DNA from: Thalassovita sp.
GTDB taxonomy: Bacteria; Pseudomonadota; Alphaproteobacteria; Rhodobacterales; Rhodobacteraceae
Length of the DNA: 64,000 nt
Assembly (NCBI RefSeq): GCF_963691685.1
Contig: NZ_OY829290.1
Coordinates: 2,356,001-2,420,000 of the forward strand
Direction: 5' to 3'
Shown piece by piece: positions 1 to 8,251 of the stretch. Below the pieces are notes generated by a model, which searched no databases, was not told the origin of the DNA, and was given only the letters and a program-made list of their open reading frames with translations. The stretch's first letter is position 1. Every line of letters starts with the position of its first letter. The position numbers and the translations under genes are program-made.

Positions 1-2
1 TG

Positions 3-332
3 CAAGCGCTGCGCAGCTTCGGCGTGCCGACGGTCAAGATCTGCTACAAACACATCCTGCCCAACGCCCTTGGCCCGATCATGGTGAACATCACCCTGTC
101 GACCGCCATGTTCATTCTGGCCGAAGCGGGGCTCAGCTTCCTTGGCCTGGGCGTGCCGCTGTCGGTGCCGACATGGGGCAACATCCTGAACGTGGCGCAG
201 GATCTGCGCGTGCTGCAGAACAACTGGTGGCTCTGGCTGCCGGTGGGGAGCGTGATCTCGCTCTTTGTTCTGAGTGTGAACTTCATTGGTGACGGTCTGC
301 GCGACTCCACCGATCCGACTTTGCAAGGGTAA
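3..332 (+). CDS. ABC transporter permease, DppC/OppC type (3' end only)
   Basis: The gene is cut by the left edge, so only the last 109 or so codons are present. The visible part begins in the conserved cytoplasmic coupling loop (ALRSFGVP... KHILPNALGPI), the EAA-type region that docks on the ATPases, followed by the hydrophobic segments AMFILAEAGLSFLGLGV and the final helix ending VNFIGDGLRDSTDP. That ending is typical of the second permease of peptide/nickel-type importers in the inner membrane. Its stop lies 5 bases before the next ATPase gene, so the two are one operon. The substrate cannot be read from this fragment; the downstream genes suggest an amino sugar such as sialic acid, as for the Dpp-like SatABCD system of Haemophilus ducreyi. 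Confidence 0.9.
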   Translation, partial: QALRSFGVPTVKICYKHILPNALGPIMVNITLSTAMFILAEAGLSFLGLGVPLSVPTWGNILNVAQDLRVLQNNWWLWLPVGSVISLFVLSVNFIGDGLRDSTDPTLQG

Positions 333-337
333 GCGAC

Positions 338-1342
338 ATGACTGATCTCGCCCTCTCCGTGAAGGATCTTCAGACCTTCTTTTACACCAACAACCGCTGC
401 AACAAGGCGCTCAACGGCGTGTCCTTTGACATCCGCAAAGGCAAAACACTGGGCATCGTGGGCGAAAGTGGCTGCGGTAAATCCGTCACCGCCTCCTCGA
501 TCATGCAGCTTCTGCCGCGGCTCAGCCGGATCGAACAGGGATCGATCACCTATCACTCTGAGGCTGAGGGCGAAATTCGCATCGATCAGCTGGAACGTGA
601 CGGCGCTGAGATGCGGCGGCTGCGTGGCGATGACATCGCAATGATCTTTCAGGATCCGATGACCGCGTTGAACCCGGTTTACACCGTCGGCTTCCAGATC
701 GCTGAGGCGCTGCAATACCACACAGACCTAAGCCCCAATGCGCGGGGCGAAAAGGTGGTGGATCTGCTAAAGGACATGGGCATCCCGATGCCGGAAAAAC
801 GCGCCAAGGAATTCCCGCACAACTATTCTGGCGGGATGCGGCAGCGGGCGATGATTGCCATGGCCATGTCCTGCGCCCCGAAAATCCTGATCGCGGATGA
901 GCCGACAACAGCGCTGGACGTGACCATTCAGGCGCAGATCTTCCGGCTGATGAACCAGCTGAAAGAGGAGCACGGCACCGCCATCATGCTGATCACCCAT
1001 GATATGGGGGTGATTGCCGAATTGGCCGATGATGTGGCCGTCATGTACATGGGCAACATCGTCGAAGCGGGCACCGTGGATGAGGTGCTGCGCACCCCGC
1101 GCCACCCCTATACCCGCGCCCTGCTGGATTCTGTGCCCGTCCTGGGCCGCGGTAAGGATCAGGACATCAAATCGATCCGCGGCGCCACGCCGGATCCTTA
1201 TGAACGCCCCCCCGGCTGCCAGTTTGAACCGCGCTGTGACTATGCCACCGCCGCCTGCCAGCAGCCCCAATCCGAAGACTATATCACCAACACCCACCGT
1301 GTGATGTGCCACCGTTACAAGGAGATCTTTGACAATGTCTGA
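338..1342 (+). CDS. peptide-type ABC transporter ATP-binding protein, DppD/OppD type
   Basis: A 334-residue cytoplasmic ATPase energising the importer whose permease end precedes it. Walker A is GESGCGKS near residue 43, the Q-loop falls in MIFQDPMTALNP, the ABC signature is YSGGMRQR and Walker B is ILIADEPTTALD, followed by the ITHDMG switch His. The C-terminal oligopeptide/dipeptide transporter domain is present (PPGCQFEPRCDYA), with the cysteine pattern seen in OppD/DppD. The start ATG has AAGGGTAAG upstream, partly inside the previous stop region. It overlaps the next ATPase gene by 8 bases. The substrate is inferred only from context. Confidence 0.95.
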   Translation: MTDLALSVKDLQTFFYTNNRCNKALNGVSFDIRKGKTLGIVGESGCGKSVTASSIMQLLPRLSRIEQGSITYHSEAEGEIRIDQLERDGAEMRRLRGDDIAMIFQDPMTALNPVYTVGFQIAEALQYHTDLSPNARGEKVVDLLKDMGIPMPEKRAKEFPHNYSGGMRQRAMIAMAMSCAPKILIADEPTTALDVTIQAQIFRLMNQLKEEHGTAIMLITHDMGVIAELADDVAVMYMGNIVEAGTVDEVLRTPRHPYTRALLDSVPVLGRGKDQDIKSIRGATPDPYERPPGCQFEPRCDYATAACQQPQSEDYITNTHRVMCHRYKEIFDNV

Positions 1343-2357
1343 GGCTCAGGACCATCAGGAAAACATCCTGTCGCTGCGCGGGGTACAAACGTGGTTTGGC
1401 GTGCGCTCCGGCCTGTTCAAACGCGTCACCGGCCATGTAAAGGCCGTGGATGGCATCAACCTGGATGTGAAACGCGGTGAGGTGCTGGGGCTGGTGGGGG
1501 AATCCGGCTGCGGCAAGACCACGTTGGGCAAATCGATCCTGCAACTGGTGCGCCCCACAGGGGGGGAGATCACCTACCACGGCGCCGAAGGTGACGTGCA
1601 GCTGCGCGGCTTGCCTGACAGCGAAATGGTCAACTATCGCAAGAAGTTACAGATCGTTTTTCAGGATCCGCATTCCTCGCTCAATCCGGCGTTTACCATC
1701 TTTGGCTCGCTTGAGGATCCGCTGAAACGCTACGGGGTGAAATCCAAGGCGGAGCGGCGCAAGATCATTGGCGATCTGCTGGAGGCGGTGAACCTCAGAC
1801 GCGATTATATGGATCGCTATCCGCATGAGTTCTCTGGCGGTCAGCGACAGCGGATCGGCATTGCCCGGGCGCTCTGTATTGATCCGGAACTGGTGGTCTG
1901 TGATGAGGCGGTTTCGGCGCTGGATGTCTCCATTCAGGCGCAGGTGCTGAAGCTGCTGATGGACCTCAAGAAGGAACGCAACCTCACCTATATCTTCATC
2001 ACCCATGACCTCAGCGTGACTGAATATATCTGCGACCGTATCGCGGTGATGTACTTGGGCCGCATCGTGGAACTGGCACGCACCGAAGATATCTATGCCG
2101 ACACGCTGCACCCCTACACGCAGGCGCTGCTGTCGGCGATCCCGGTGGCGGATCTGGACAAAAAGACCGAGCGGATCGTGCTGGAAGGCGACGTTCCGTC
2201 GCCGATGAACCCACCCAAGGGCTGCCCGTTCAACCCGCGCTGCCGCTTTGCCACTGACACCTGCCGCAGCGAGGTGCCGGAATTGAAAGAATACGATCGG
2301 GGCGGCACCCCACATTTCGCCGCCTGCCACTATGCAGGGGAATTGGCTGAGGCCTAA
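1335..2357 (+). CDS. peptide-type ABC transporter ATP-binding protein, DppF/OppF type
   Basis: The second ATPase of the same importer, about 340 residues. Walker A is GESGCGKTT, signature FSGGQRQRIGIARAL, Walker B VVCDEAVSALD, H-loop ITHDLSV, and a C-terminal CPFNPRCRFA oligopeptide-transporter motif. The ATG at 1335 was chosen over the TTG two codons upstream because AAGGAG at 1319-1324 sits about 10 bases before it. It overlaps the first ATPase stop by 8 bases, implying translational coupling. Heterodimeric OppD/OppF-like ATPases bind the two permease subunits at the membrane. It ends 154 bases before nanM. Confidence 0.95.
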   Translation: MSEAQDHQENILSLRGVQTWFGVRSGLFKRVTGHVKAVDGINLDVKRGEVLGLVGESGCGKTTLGKSILQLVRPTGGEITYHGAEGDVQLRGLPDSEMVNYRKKLQIVFQDPHSSLNPAFTIFGSLEDPLKRYGVKSKAERRKIIGDLLEAVNLRRDYMDRYPHEFSGGQRQRIGIARALCIDPELVVCDEAVSALDVSIQAQVLKLLMDLKKERNLTYIFITHDLSVTEYICDRIAVMYLGRIVELARTEDIYADTLHPYTQALLSAIPVADLDKKTERIVLEGDVPSPMNPPKGCPFNPRCRFATDTCRSEVPELKEYDRGGTPHFAACHYAGELAEA

Positions 2358-2511
2358 GCCACAGCCCCCCGAAATACCAAAAAGGTTTTATCGGCACCCG
2401 CTGGCCGGGGGCGCGGTCGCTTGCGGCCGCACTCTCCCGATCCCTGCGGTTCAGCGGGCGCCACTTAAGTGAGGAATTTAGATTAACCACTTGCAAACTA
2501 AGGAGGATATT
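2358..2511 (+). promoter_or_regulatory. ABC transporter-nanM intergenic region
   Basis: A 154-base spacer with an AT-rich 3' half and a strong Shine-Dalgarno AAGGAGG at 2500-2506 just before nanM. A TACCAAA half-site (2375-2381) resembles one arm of the GntR-type palindrome found at 9118-9134, but no second arm is present. A secondary promoter or mRNA processing site is possible; I see no clear terminator. Confidence 0.3.
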
Positions 2512-3663
2512 ATGTTTGCAAATTTGAAGAGCGGGGTTGCTGCAACAACCCTCTCCCTTCTCGCCACCGGCGCCATGGCTGACAGCTGGCCCGATCTGCC
2601 CACTGCGATCAAAAACGGCGTGTCCGGCCAATCCGGCACCACGGCGGTGATCGGCCTCGGCTCCGGCGGCGATGCGCTGTTTTCGATGGATCTGGCAGAT
2701 CCCGGCGCTGGCTGGCAGGCCCTGGCCAGCTTCCCCGGTCCGGTGCCCTCTGGCGCGGCTTCGGCGCTGGTCGGTGGCAATCTCTACGTTTTCTCCGGCT
2801 CAGGCAAGGTCAATGCCGATGACGTGGCGCCGATCATTTTCACCGATGTGCATGCCTATGATCTGGCCACCAACAGCTGGGCCAAGCTGGACACCCAAAC
2901 GCCGGCTGGATTGCTGGGCGCAACGGGGTACGCGCTGGATGACGATCGGATTGCTATCTTTGGCGGCTACAACAAAGAGCTGTTTGATCAATATCTGAAC
3001 GACGTTCTGACCACCGACAAAGAGGCAGAGCCGGAGAAGTGGCAAAAGATCGTTGATGACTATATGGGGATGGAACCTGGCGATTATCGCTGGAATTCCA
3101 AGACCTTGGTCTACACTATTTCCACCAATTCATGGTCCGATCTGGGGGACAATCCCTATCTGCCCAACACCGGTGCCGCCCTTGTCGAAAGCGGCGATGA
3201 TATCCTGCTGATCAATGGCGAGATCAAGCCGGGCCTGCGCACGCCGCAGATCAAACAGGTCTCCTTCAGCGGCGATACCGCCAGCTGGCAACAGGTGGCC
3301 CCGATCCCAACAAAGGCGGGCGATGATCTGTCCGAAGGTCTGGCCGCGCCCTATGCGGGCTGGTCCAACGGCGCATTGATCGTGGCCGGTGGCGCCAACT
3401 TCCCCGGTGCGCGGGCCAATGCCTTTGCCGGTCAGTGGTTCAGCCATCAAGGCCTGACGAAAACCTGGAATGATGATGTTTACGTGCGCCTGAACGGGGC
3501 CTGGAAACAGGTAAACGACCTGCACGAGGGTCTGGCCTATGGCGCCACTTTCACCACGGATGATGGTCTGCTGGTTGTCGGCGGCGAAGGCGGTGACCGC
3601 AAAGCCCGCGCCGATAGCTTCCTGATCAGTTGGGACGGCGAAAAGGTGAACTTCACCGACTAA
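2512..3663 (+). CDS. nanM: N-acetylneuraminate epimerase (mutarotase), kelch beta-propeller
   Basis: A periplasmic mutarotase that speeds conversion of alpha- to beta-N-acetylneuraminate before uptake. The 383-residue protein starts with a Sec signal peptide (MFANLKSG...GAMA-DSW). It carries kelch repeats recognisable as GG plus an aromatic-spaced NxW pattern: NLYVFSGSG, ATNSWAKLD, IAIFGGYN, NSWSDLGDN, LIVAGGANF, LLVVGGEGG. The INGEIKPGLRT and HQGLTKTWNDDVY stretches closely match E. coli NanM as I remember it. The ATG at 2512 is chosen for the AAGGAGG 5 bases upstream and for the signal peptide; an in-frame TTG at 2491 would spoil it. It lies between an ABC importer and nan/nag genes, fitting the role. 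Confidence 0.92.
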   Translation: MFANLKSGVAATTLSLLATGAMADSWPDLPTAIKNGVSGQSGTTAVIGLGSGGDALFSMDLADPGAGWQALASFPGPVPSGAASALVGGNLYVFSGSGKVNADDVAPIIFTDVHAYDLATNSWAKLDTQTPAGLLGATGYALDDDRIAIFGGYNKELFDQYLNDVLTTDKEAEPEKWQKIVDDYMGMEPGDYRWNSKTLVYTISTNSWSDLGDNPYLPNTGAALVESGDDILLINGEIKPGLRTPQIKQVSFSGDTASWQQVAPIPTKAGDDLSEGLAAPYAGWSNGALIVAGGANFPGARANAFAGQWFSHQGLTKTWNDDVYVRLNGAWKQVNDLHEGLAYGATFTTDDGLLVVGGEGGDRKARADSFLISWDGEKVNFTD

Positions 3664-3685
3664 ACATATATTCCTAAACGAAATT

Positions 3686-3710
3686 GCGTCGGCCGTCTCA
3701 TGGCCGACGC
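3686..3710 (+). terminator. intercistronic hairpin after nanM
   Basis: A perfect 9-bp stem (GCGTCGGCC at 3686-3694 with GGCCGACGC at 3702-3710) around a 7-base loop lies between nanM and the sulfatase. There is no U-tract after it, so it is more likely a partial terminator or an mRNA-stabilising hairpin that sets the ratio of nanM to the downstream genes. Confidence 0.5.
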
Positions 3711-3730
3711 GGGTTAAGAGGTGCGCACCT

Positions 3731-5122
3731 ATGCCAGAGACACAGCCAAACATCCTGCTGATCCTGACCGATCAACAGCGCGCGGATACCCTGGGGTTTC
3801 TGGGCCAGACGCCCTGCAAAACCCCGCATCTGGATCGGCTGGCGGCGGAGGGCCTCTGTTTTGAAAACACCATCACGCCATCGCCCCTTTGCACGCCGTC
3901 CCGCGCCGCGCTGTTCACCGGGCGCTACCCGTCCGAGCGCGCGATGATGTCCAACGATGGCAGCGCCTTGCAGCGCTGCTATATGCTCGATCACTTTCGC
4001 GCCGGCGGCTATCAGGTCAATTACGCGGGCAAATGGCATCTGGGCGAGGACAACATCGCCCAGTTCACCGACCGCCACGCTGGCGACAGTACCGCCATCT
4101 ATACCCAGTGGTGCCTGGATCAGGGGCTGAATGACGGCTGGATGTTCAATGATCCGGCCACCCGCAGCGCCCGCCCGCCGCATATGTCGACCCCGAAGGT
4201 CCATAGACAGGACCTACCGGTCGATAAAACCAATGAAGCCTATATAACCCGCATTGCCATCGACATGCTGCGCAGCCGTGATCCGGACAGGCCGTTTTTC
4301 CAGATCTGTTCACTCAACGGGCCGCATCCACCCTTCATGATCCCGGATCCGTGGTTTTCGATGTATGACCCGGCCGACGTGCCAGCGCCTGAAAACTTCG
4401 GTCCGCAGCGGGGTGAACATCCCGTTCATACCAGCAGCTACTACCGCGATCTGTTTCACGATCAGGGGGATGATTTCGCAGATTGGCGCGCTGCTTATGC
4501 GGTTTATTGGGGCTTTGTCAGCATGGTGGATCACTTCATCGGCCAGCTGTTGCAAACCCTGCAGGAGGAAGGGTTGATGGAGGAGACCCTCATTGTCTTC
4601 ACCTCCGACCATGGCGAAAACCTGGGTGCCCATGGCCTCTGGCAGAAAATGGTGCCTTTTGAGGAAAGCCTGCGGGTGCCGCTGCTGATCCGGTTGCCGG
4701 GGGATGGCCCGACCGGCCATAGCGACACCCCGGCCAGCCTGATCGATATTGCCCCAACTCTTGCTGCGGCCTGCGGGCAAACGGGGGGCACATGGCGTGG
4801 GCGCGATTTGCTCAGTCCTGATACGGCACAGGCGCCTGATCGCTTTGCCATGCACACCCCTCTGGGCGATTGGATGAAGGTCACCGATTGGCGGATGATC
4901 CAACGTGGCAGGATGAAATACACTTGGCATCGAAGACAGGGCGAAGAACTGTTTAATCTGGCAAAAGACCCAGGCGAATGCCACAACGTGGCAACCGACC
5001 CAGCGCAGGTAGATCAACTGAAAGAGCTGCGCGCCGGGCTGACAGATTTCCTCCGGTCAACACAGGATCCGCTGCTGACTGACTGGATCACCGATTTGGA
5101 GACACTTGAATGCGCCAACTGA
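3731..5122 (+). CDS. type I sulfatase, probably cytoplasmic
   Basis: A 463-residue member of the alkaline-phosphatase-superfamily sulfatases, hydrolysing sulfate esters. The metal-binding start NILLILTDQQRAD (residues 7-19) and the sulfatase signature CTPSRAALFTGR are clear; Cys54 is the residue converted to formylglycine by FGE-type maturation. Later metal ligands are in TSDHGENLGAHGLWQK. No signal peptide is visible, so the enzyme probably acts inside the cell, as choline sulfatase does. The substrate is unknown. Its position between nanM and nan/nag genes suggests a sulfated amino sugar, for example sulfated sialic acid or GlcNAc sulfate. Its stop overlaps the next gene by 13 bases. Confidence 0.9.
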   Translation: MPETQPNILLILTDQQRADTLGFLGQTPCKTPHLDRLAAEGLCFENTITPSPLCTPSRAALFTGRYPSERAMMSNDGSALQRCYMLDHFRAGGYQVNYAGKWHLGEDNIAQFTDRHAGDSTAIYTQWCLDQGLNDGWMFNDPATRSARPPHMSTPKVHRQDLPVDKTNEAYITRIAIDMLRSRDPDRPFFQICSLNGPHPPFMIPDPWFSMYDPADVPAPENFGPQRGEHPVHTSSYYRDLFHDQGDDFADWRAAYAVYWGFVSMVDHFIGQLLQTLQEEGLMEETLIVFTSDHGENLGAHGLWQKMVPFEESLRVPLLIRLPGDGPTGHSDTPASLIDIAPTLAAACGQTGGTWRGRDLLSPDTAQAPDRFAMHTPLGDWMKVTDWRMIQRGRMKYTWHRRQGEELFNLAKDPGECHNVATDPAQVDQLKELRAGLTDFLRSTQDPLLTDWITDLETLECAN

Positions 5123-6051
5123 CCCGCGTTGACCCGGAGTTGCTGACCACCTTCGTGGCGGACGACCCGATGATCCCGATCCTGCGCGACACGATGGCGA
5201 TGATCCGCAAACGCTCCGCCGAACGTTATGGTAGCCGCCCGATGGGGGGCAGCACCCTGCCCCGTAAAGAGGTGATTGAGGGGCCAGACGGTGCCGTGGA
5301 CCTCTATATCTTTGAGGGACCGGAACAGCCGGGTGGCGGCGCCAAACCCTGCCTGATCTGGCTGCATGGCGGCGGCTATATCATGGGCCATGGGGAGGAT
5401 ACCTGGAACGGGCCCCTCTTTGCCGAAGGGGCTAACTGCACCGTGATTTCCGTCGATTACCGGCTGGCCCCCGAACATCCCTATCCGGCGGGTATGCTGG
5501 ACAGTTTTGCCGCGCTGAAATGGGCACATGACAACGCGGATCACCTCAACATTGATCCCAACCGCATCGCGGTGGGCGGGGCCAGTGCCGGGGGTGGCTT
5601 GGCGGCGGGTCTGTGCCTGCACAATCGCGACAATGGCAACCTGCCGATCTGTTTTCAGCTGCTGCTTTATCCGATGATCGACAACCTGCATGATACCGCT
5701 TCGGGTCAGGCGGTGGATCACCCGGTCTGGTGCCGGGCTGACAGCCTGTCCGCCTGGGAGATGTATCTGAACGGCACCCCGCGGGCTGAGGCCCCGGCAG
5801 GGGCTGCGGCGGCGCGGGCCGTTGACCTGAGCGGCCTGCCCCCGGCCTTCATACCGGTGGGTGATGTGGACCTCTTCCATGATGAGGATCGCGATTATGC
5901 GGCACGGCTGAACGCAGCCGGTGTGCCTGCCGAGTTTCGCAGCTATCCCGGTATGTTCCACGCCGGTGAGGTGGCGGGCGTCAACACAGTGATCGGCGGG
6001 CAGATGCTGCGCGACTATGTTGCGGCGTTGAAAACGGCGTTTCACGGATAA
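5110..6051 (+). CDS. alpha/beta hydrolase, hormone-sensitive-lipase type esterase
   Basis: A 313-residue cytoplasmic esterase of the HSL family. The oxyanion-hole motif HGGGY is at residues 86-90, the nucleophile elbow is G-A-S-A-G with Ser159, and the acid and His are expected in PVGDVDLFHDED and YPGMFHAGE near the C-terminus. It starts inside the sulfatase gene (13-base overlap), so the two are translationally coupled and probably act on the same compound. In a sialic-acid cluster an obvious role would be removing O-acyl groups, but HSL-type enzymes are not the classical sialate O-acetylesterases, so this is inference only. Confidence 0.88.
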   Translation: MRQLTRVDPELLTTFVADDPMIPILRDTMAMIRKRSAERYGSRPMGGSTLPRKEVIEGPDGAVDLYIFEGPEQPGGGAKPCLIWLHGGGYIMGHGEDTWNGPLFAEGANCTVISVDYRLAPEHPYPAGMLDSFAALKWAHDNADHLNIDPNRIAVGGASAGGGLAAGLCLHNRDNGNLPICFQLLLYPMIDNLHDTASGQAVDHPVWCRADSLSAWEMYLNGTPRAEAPAGAAAARAVDLSGLPPAFIPVGDVDLFHDEDRDYAARLNAAGVPAEFRSYPGMFHAGEVAGVNTVIGGQMLRDYVAALKTAFHG

Positions 6052-6114
6052 ATCCGCTTGCCTCAGCCCAGATGTAACGCGCTAATAGCGGCACGTTATC
6101 AAGGGGATATAGAT

Positions 6115-6636
6115 ATGGCAGCGGAAGATCAGGCAAACCCGACCAAGGCAAGCACAGCACAGGGCGGCTGCCTTTGCGGTGCGATCCGCTATGAGATCGC
6201 CAAGATGCCCGAGCGGCTGACAATCTGCCATTGCCGGTTTTGCCAGCGTTCCACCGGGGCGGCGCAGATGACACAGCCCGCCCTGCCCGCTGCAGATATC
6301 GTCCTGCTGCAGGGCAATCCGAAGCGTTACACGCATATTTCCACGGGCAGCGGTGAGGCGATCCATATCCATTTCTGCGACACTTGCGGCACCAAGCTTT
6401 ATCAGACATTTGATCGGTTTGGCGGTGCGGCGGGGCTCTACAGTGGCACGTTGGATGATCCCAATTGGCTGGATGTGCCTGCGGAAAACACCAAACACAT
6501 CTTTGTCGAGGAAGCCCGGAACGACACGCTGATCCCGGCACATGTGGCGGTGTTTTCGGGCCACGCCCTGGCCCCGGATGGCACGCCCCTGGTGCCAGAA
6601 ACGCTGGATCAGATCCGCCGCGCCGGGGAGCTTTGA
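6115..6636 (+). CDS. GFA/CENP-V family zinc protein
   Basis: A 173-residue protein of the glutathione-dependent formaldehyde-activating enzyme (GFA) family. The zinc-binding cysteines are all visible: CLC at residues 19-21, CHCRFC at 38-43 and CDTC at 88-91. The prototype, Gfa of Paracoccus denitrificans, was described as helping form S-hydroxymethylglutathione, although that role has been questioned and many family members have unknown function. The ATG at 6115 is chosen for AAGGGG at 6101-6106; an upstream TTG would add 19 poorly conserved residues. It is 63 bases after the esterase, same strand, and converges with nanK. Confidence 0.88.
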   Translation: MAAEDQANPTKASTAQGGCLCGAIRYEIAKMPERLTICHCRFCQRSTGAAQMTQPALPAADIVLLQGNPKRYTHISTGSGEAIHIHFCDTCGTKLYQTFDRFGGAAGLYSGTLDDPNWLDVPAENTKHIFVEEARNDTLIPAHVAVFSGHALAPDGTPLVPETLDQIRRAGEL

Positions 6637-6662
6637 GAGGTTACTGGGCCTAGGGTGGCCTA

Positions 6663-7541
6663 TCAGCGCTGCGTCAGAACCCCCACATGGGCTGCTTCAG
6701 CCCCTAAGGCGACAGGCACCACGTCAGGTCGGAAAATCGCAGGCTCCGACGCCAGATGGGCGCGGACCTGATCCAGATAGCCCTCGGCCATGCCGATGCT
6801 GCCGCCAATTGCGACGCGGTCCAGATCCAGCAGTGAGGTCAGGTTGCCAATCAGTTCAGCCACTGCTTGGGCACTAGTGTCGATCAAATCACTAGCCCAG
6901 CCCTGTCCGGCAAGGTGCGCTTCAAACACATCCTTGGCTGTCAGGCCACCCTGGCCCATTTCAGCGGCATAATGGGCAATCGCACGCCCTGAGGCACGGC
7001 TTTCCACCGTATTCATCCGCCCCGATCCGCAGCGGCGATCGCCAAGGGTTGAGGTGGTGAACCCCACATGCCCCGCCAGACCCCGCGCCGATATCACGGG
7101 ACGGCCGTCCAGCACCAACCCACCACCGACACCGGTGGAGACGGTCAGGAAGGCGAAATCGCGACAGCCCTGCCCGGCACCGAAGTGGTATTCGCCAATC
7201 GCAGCAGCCACCGCATCATTTTGTACGGTGACCGGACGCGCCAGACGGTCCGACAGCATGGCGCGCAATGGCACGGCCTGCACATCGCTGAGGGTTTCAG
7301 TGTTCAGCGCATGCCAGCAGCCCTCCCGATCGACCCGCCCCGCAAGCGCCACGCCGACCGGTTCCTGCGGCTGCAGCGCCAGCTGGTCCAGCAAGTCACA
7401 AATCGCCGCCACTTGGTCCGCGGCGGAGGCGGCCCCGTCGGTGGCAATTTTCAAACTGTCCTGCGGTGTGCCATCGACCAGCCGCGTGGCTGAGATTTTG
7501 GTGCCGCCAAAATCCACCGCCACGCCCGATGGCGCCGTCAT
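6663..7541 (-). CDS. nanK: N-acetylmannosamine kinase (ROK family)
   Basis: Phosphorylates ManNAc to ManNAc-6-phosphate in the sialic-acid pathway. The 292-residue protein has the ATP/phosphate motif VDFGGTKIS at the N-terminus, QNDAVAAAIGEY and the ROK stretch STGVGGGLVLDG. The ROK zinc motif C-x-C-G-x2-G-C-x-E is degenerate: the aligned stretch RCGSGRMNTVES keeps the first Cys and the Glu but has Ser and Thr for the other two cysteines. The start at 7541 has GAGG about 8 bases upstream. Assignment as NanK rather than another sugar kinase rests on the adjacent nanE, 10 bases upstream of this start. Confidence 0.85.
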   Translation of the reverse strand: MTAPSGVAVDFGGTKISATRLVDGTPQDSLKIATDGAASAADQVAAICDLLDQLALQPQEPVGVALAGRVDREGCWHALNTETLSDVQAVPLRAMLSDRLARPVTVQNDAVAAAIGEYHFGAGQGCRDFAFLTVSTGVGGGLVLDGRPVISARGLAGHVGFTTSTLGDRRCGSGRMNTVESRASGRAIAHYAAEMGQGGLTAKDVFEAHLAGQGWASDLIDTSAQAVAELIGNLTSLLDLDRVAIGGSIGMAEGYLDQVRAHLASEPAIFRPDVVPVALGAEAAHVGVLTQR

Positions 7542-7551
7542 GTGAGATGCC

Positions 7552-8232
7552 TCAACCATCTGCGCCCCGCGCCACCGCTGCGGCAAACCAGCCGGTGATA
7601 TGTTCCACCCGGGTGATCGCGCTGCCGACGGTCACACAGTCAGCGCCCTGCCGCATGGCCTCCTCCGCGCGTTCGGGGGTGTTGAGACGCCCCTCTGCCA
7701 TAACAAAGGCACCCAGGTCCTTGTAGGCGCGGATCAACGGGTAATCCGGCCCGGCACCGGCAGGTGCAATGTCATAAGCGTAGCCCGACAGGGTGGTGCC
7801 AAGGATATCCGCCCCCTCCGCCAGCGCCTGTTCGCCATCGGCCAGCGTCGCCGCATCGGCCATCGCCAATTTACCCGCCGCTTTGATCGCCGCAACGATG
7901 TCTGCGGTGGGCACCGGACGCGGGCGCTGGGTGGCATCATAGGCGATAATATCCGCACCCAGATCCGCGAGCCCGGCAACATCCTCCAGAAACGGGGTGA
8001 TCCGCACCTCGGAATCGGCCAGGTCACGTTTCACAATGCCAATGATCGGCAGTTTGGTCAGCGGCCGGGTTGCCTCCAGATTGTCCAGCCCTTCGATCCG
8101 CAGGCCGTTTGCGCCGCCGGCTTCGGCCGCTAGTGCCATGGCTGCGGTGATCAGGGGATCATCCATCGGGCCATCATCCACGGGCTGGCAGGAGGCCACG
8201 AGGCCCTGACGCAACTGGGTCAAAACAGTCAT
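7552..8232 (-). CDS. nanE: N-acetylmannosamine-6-phosphate 2-epimerase
   Basis: A TIM-barrel enzyme of 226 residues that converts ManNAc-6-P to GlcNAc-6-P, the link from sialic acid to the Nag pathway. Family features visible are LVASCQPV near the start, PIIGIVKRD, ITPFLEDV, DIIAYDATQRPRP, LAMADAAT, GTTLSGYA and VTVGSAITR near the end. The ATG at 8232 gives the expected length; longer in-frame starts would run into the upstream regulator. Gene order on this strand is gntR-nanE-nanK with short gaps, so the three form one operon. Confidence 0.95.
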   Translation of the reverse strand: MTVLTQLRQGLVASCQPVDDGPMDDPLITAAMALAAEAGGANGLRIEGLDNLEATRPLTKLPIIGIVKRDLADSEVRITPFLEDVAGLADLGADIIAYDATQRPRPVPTADIVAAIKAAGKLAMADAATLADGEQALAEGADILGTTLSGYAYDIAPAGAGPDYPLIRAYKDLGAFVMAEGRLNTPERAEEAMRQGADCVTVGSAITRVEHITGWFAAAVARGADG

Positions 8233-8251
8233 TGGTGTGCTTTCTTTCGGG

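Noticed and set aside
2375..2381. Second GntR operator before nanM
   Set aside because: Only one arm (TACCAAA) is present; too short to count as a site.
5014..6045. Long minus-strand open frame opposite the esterase
   Set aside because: Composition typical of antisense frames in GC-rich coding DNA; the plus-strand gene has a full esterase motif set.
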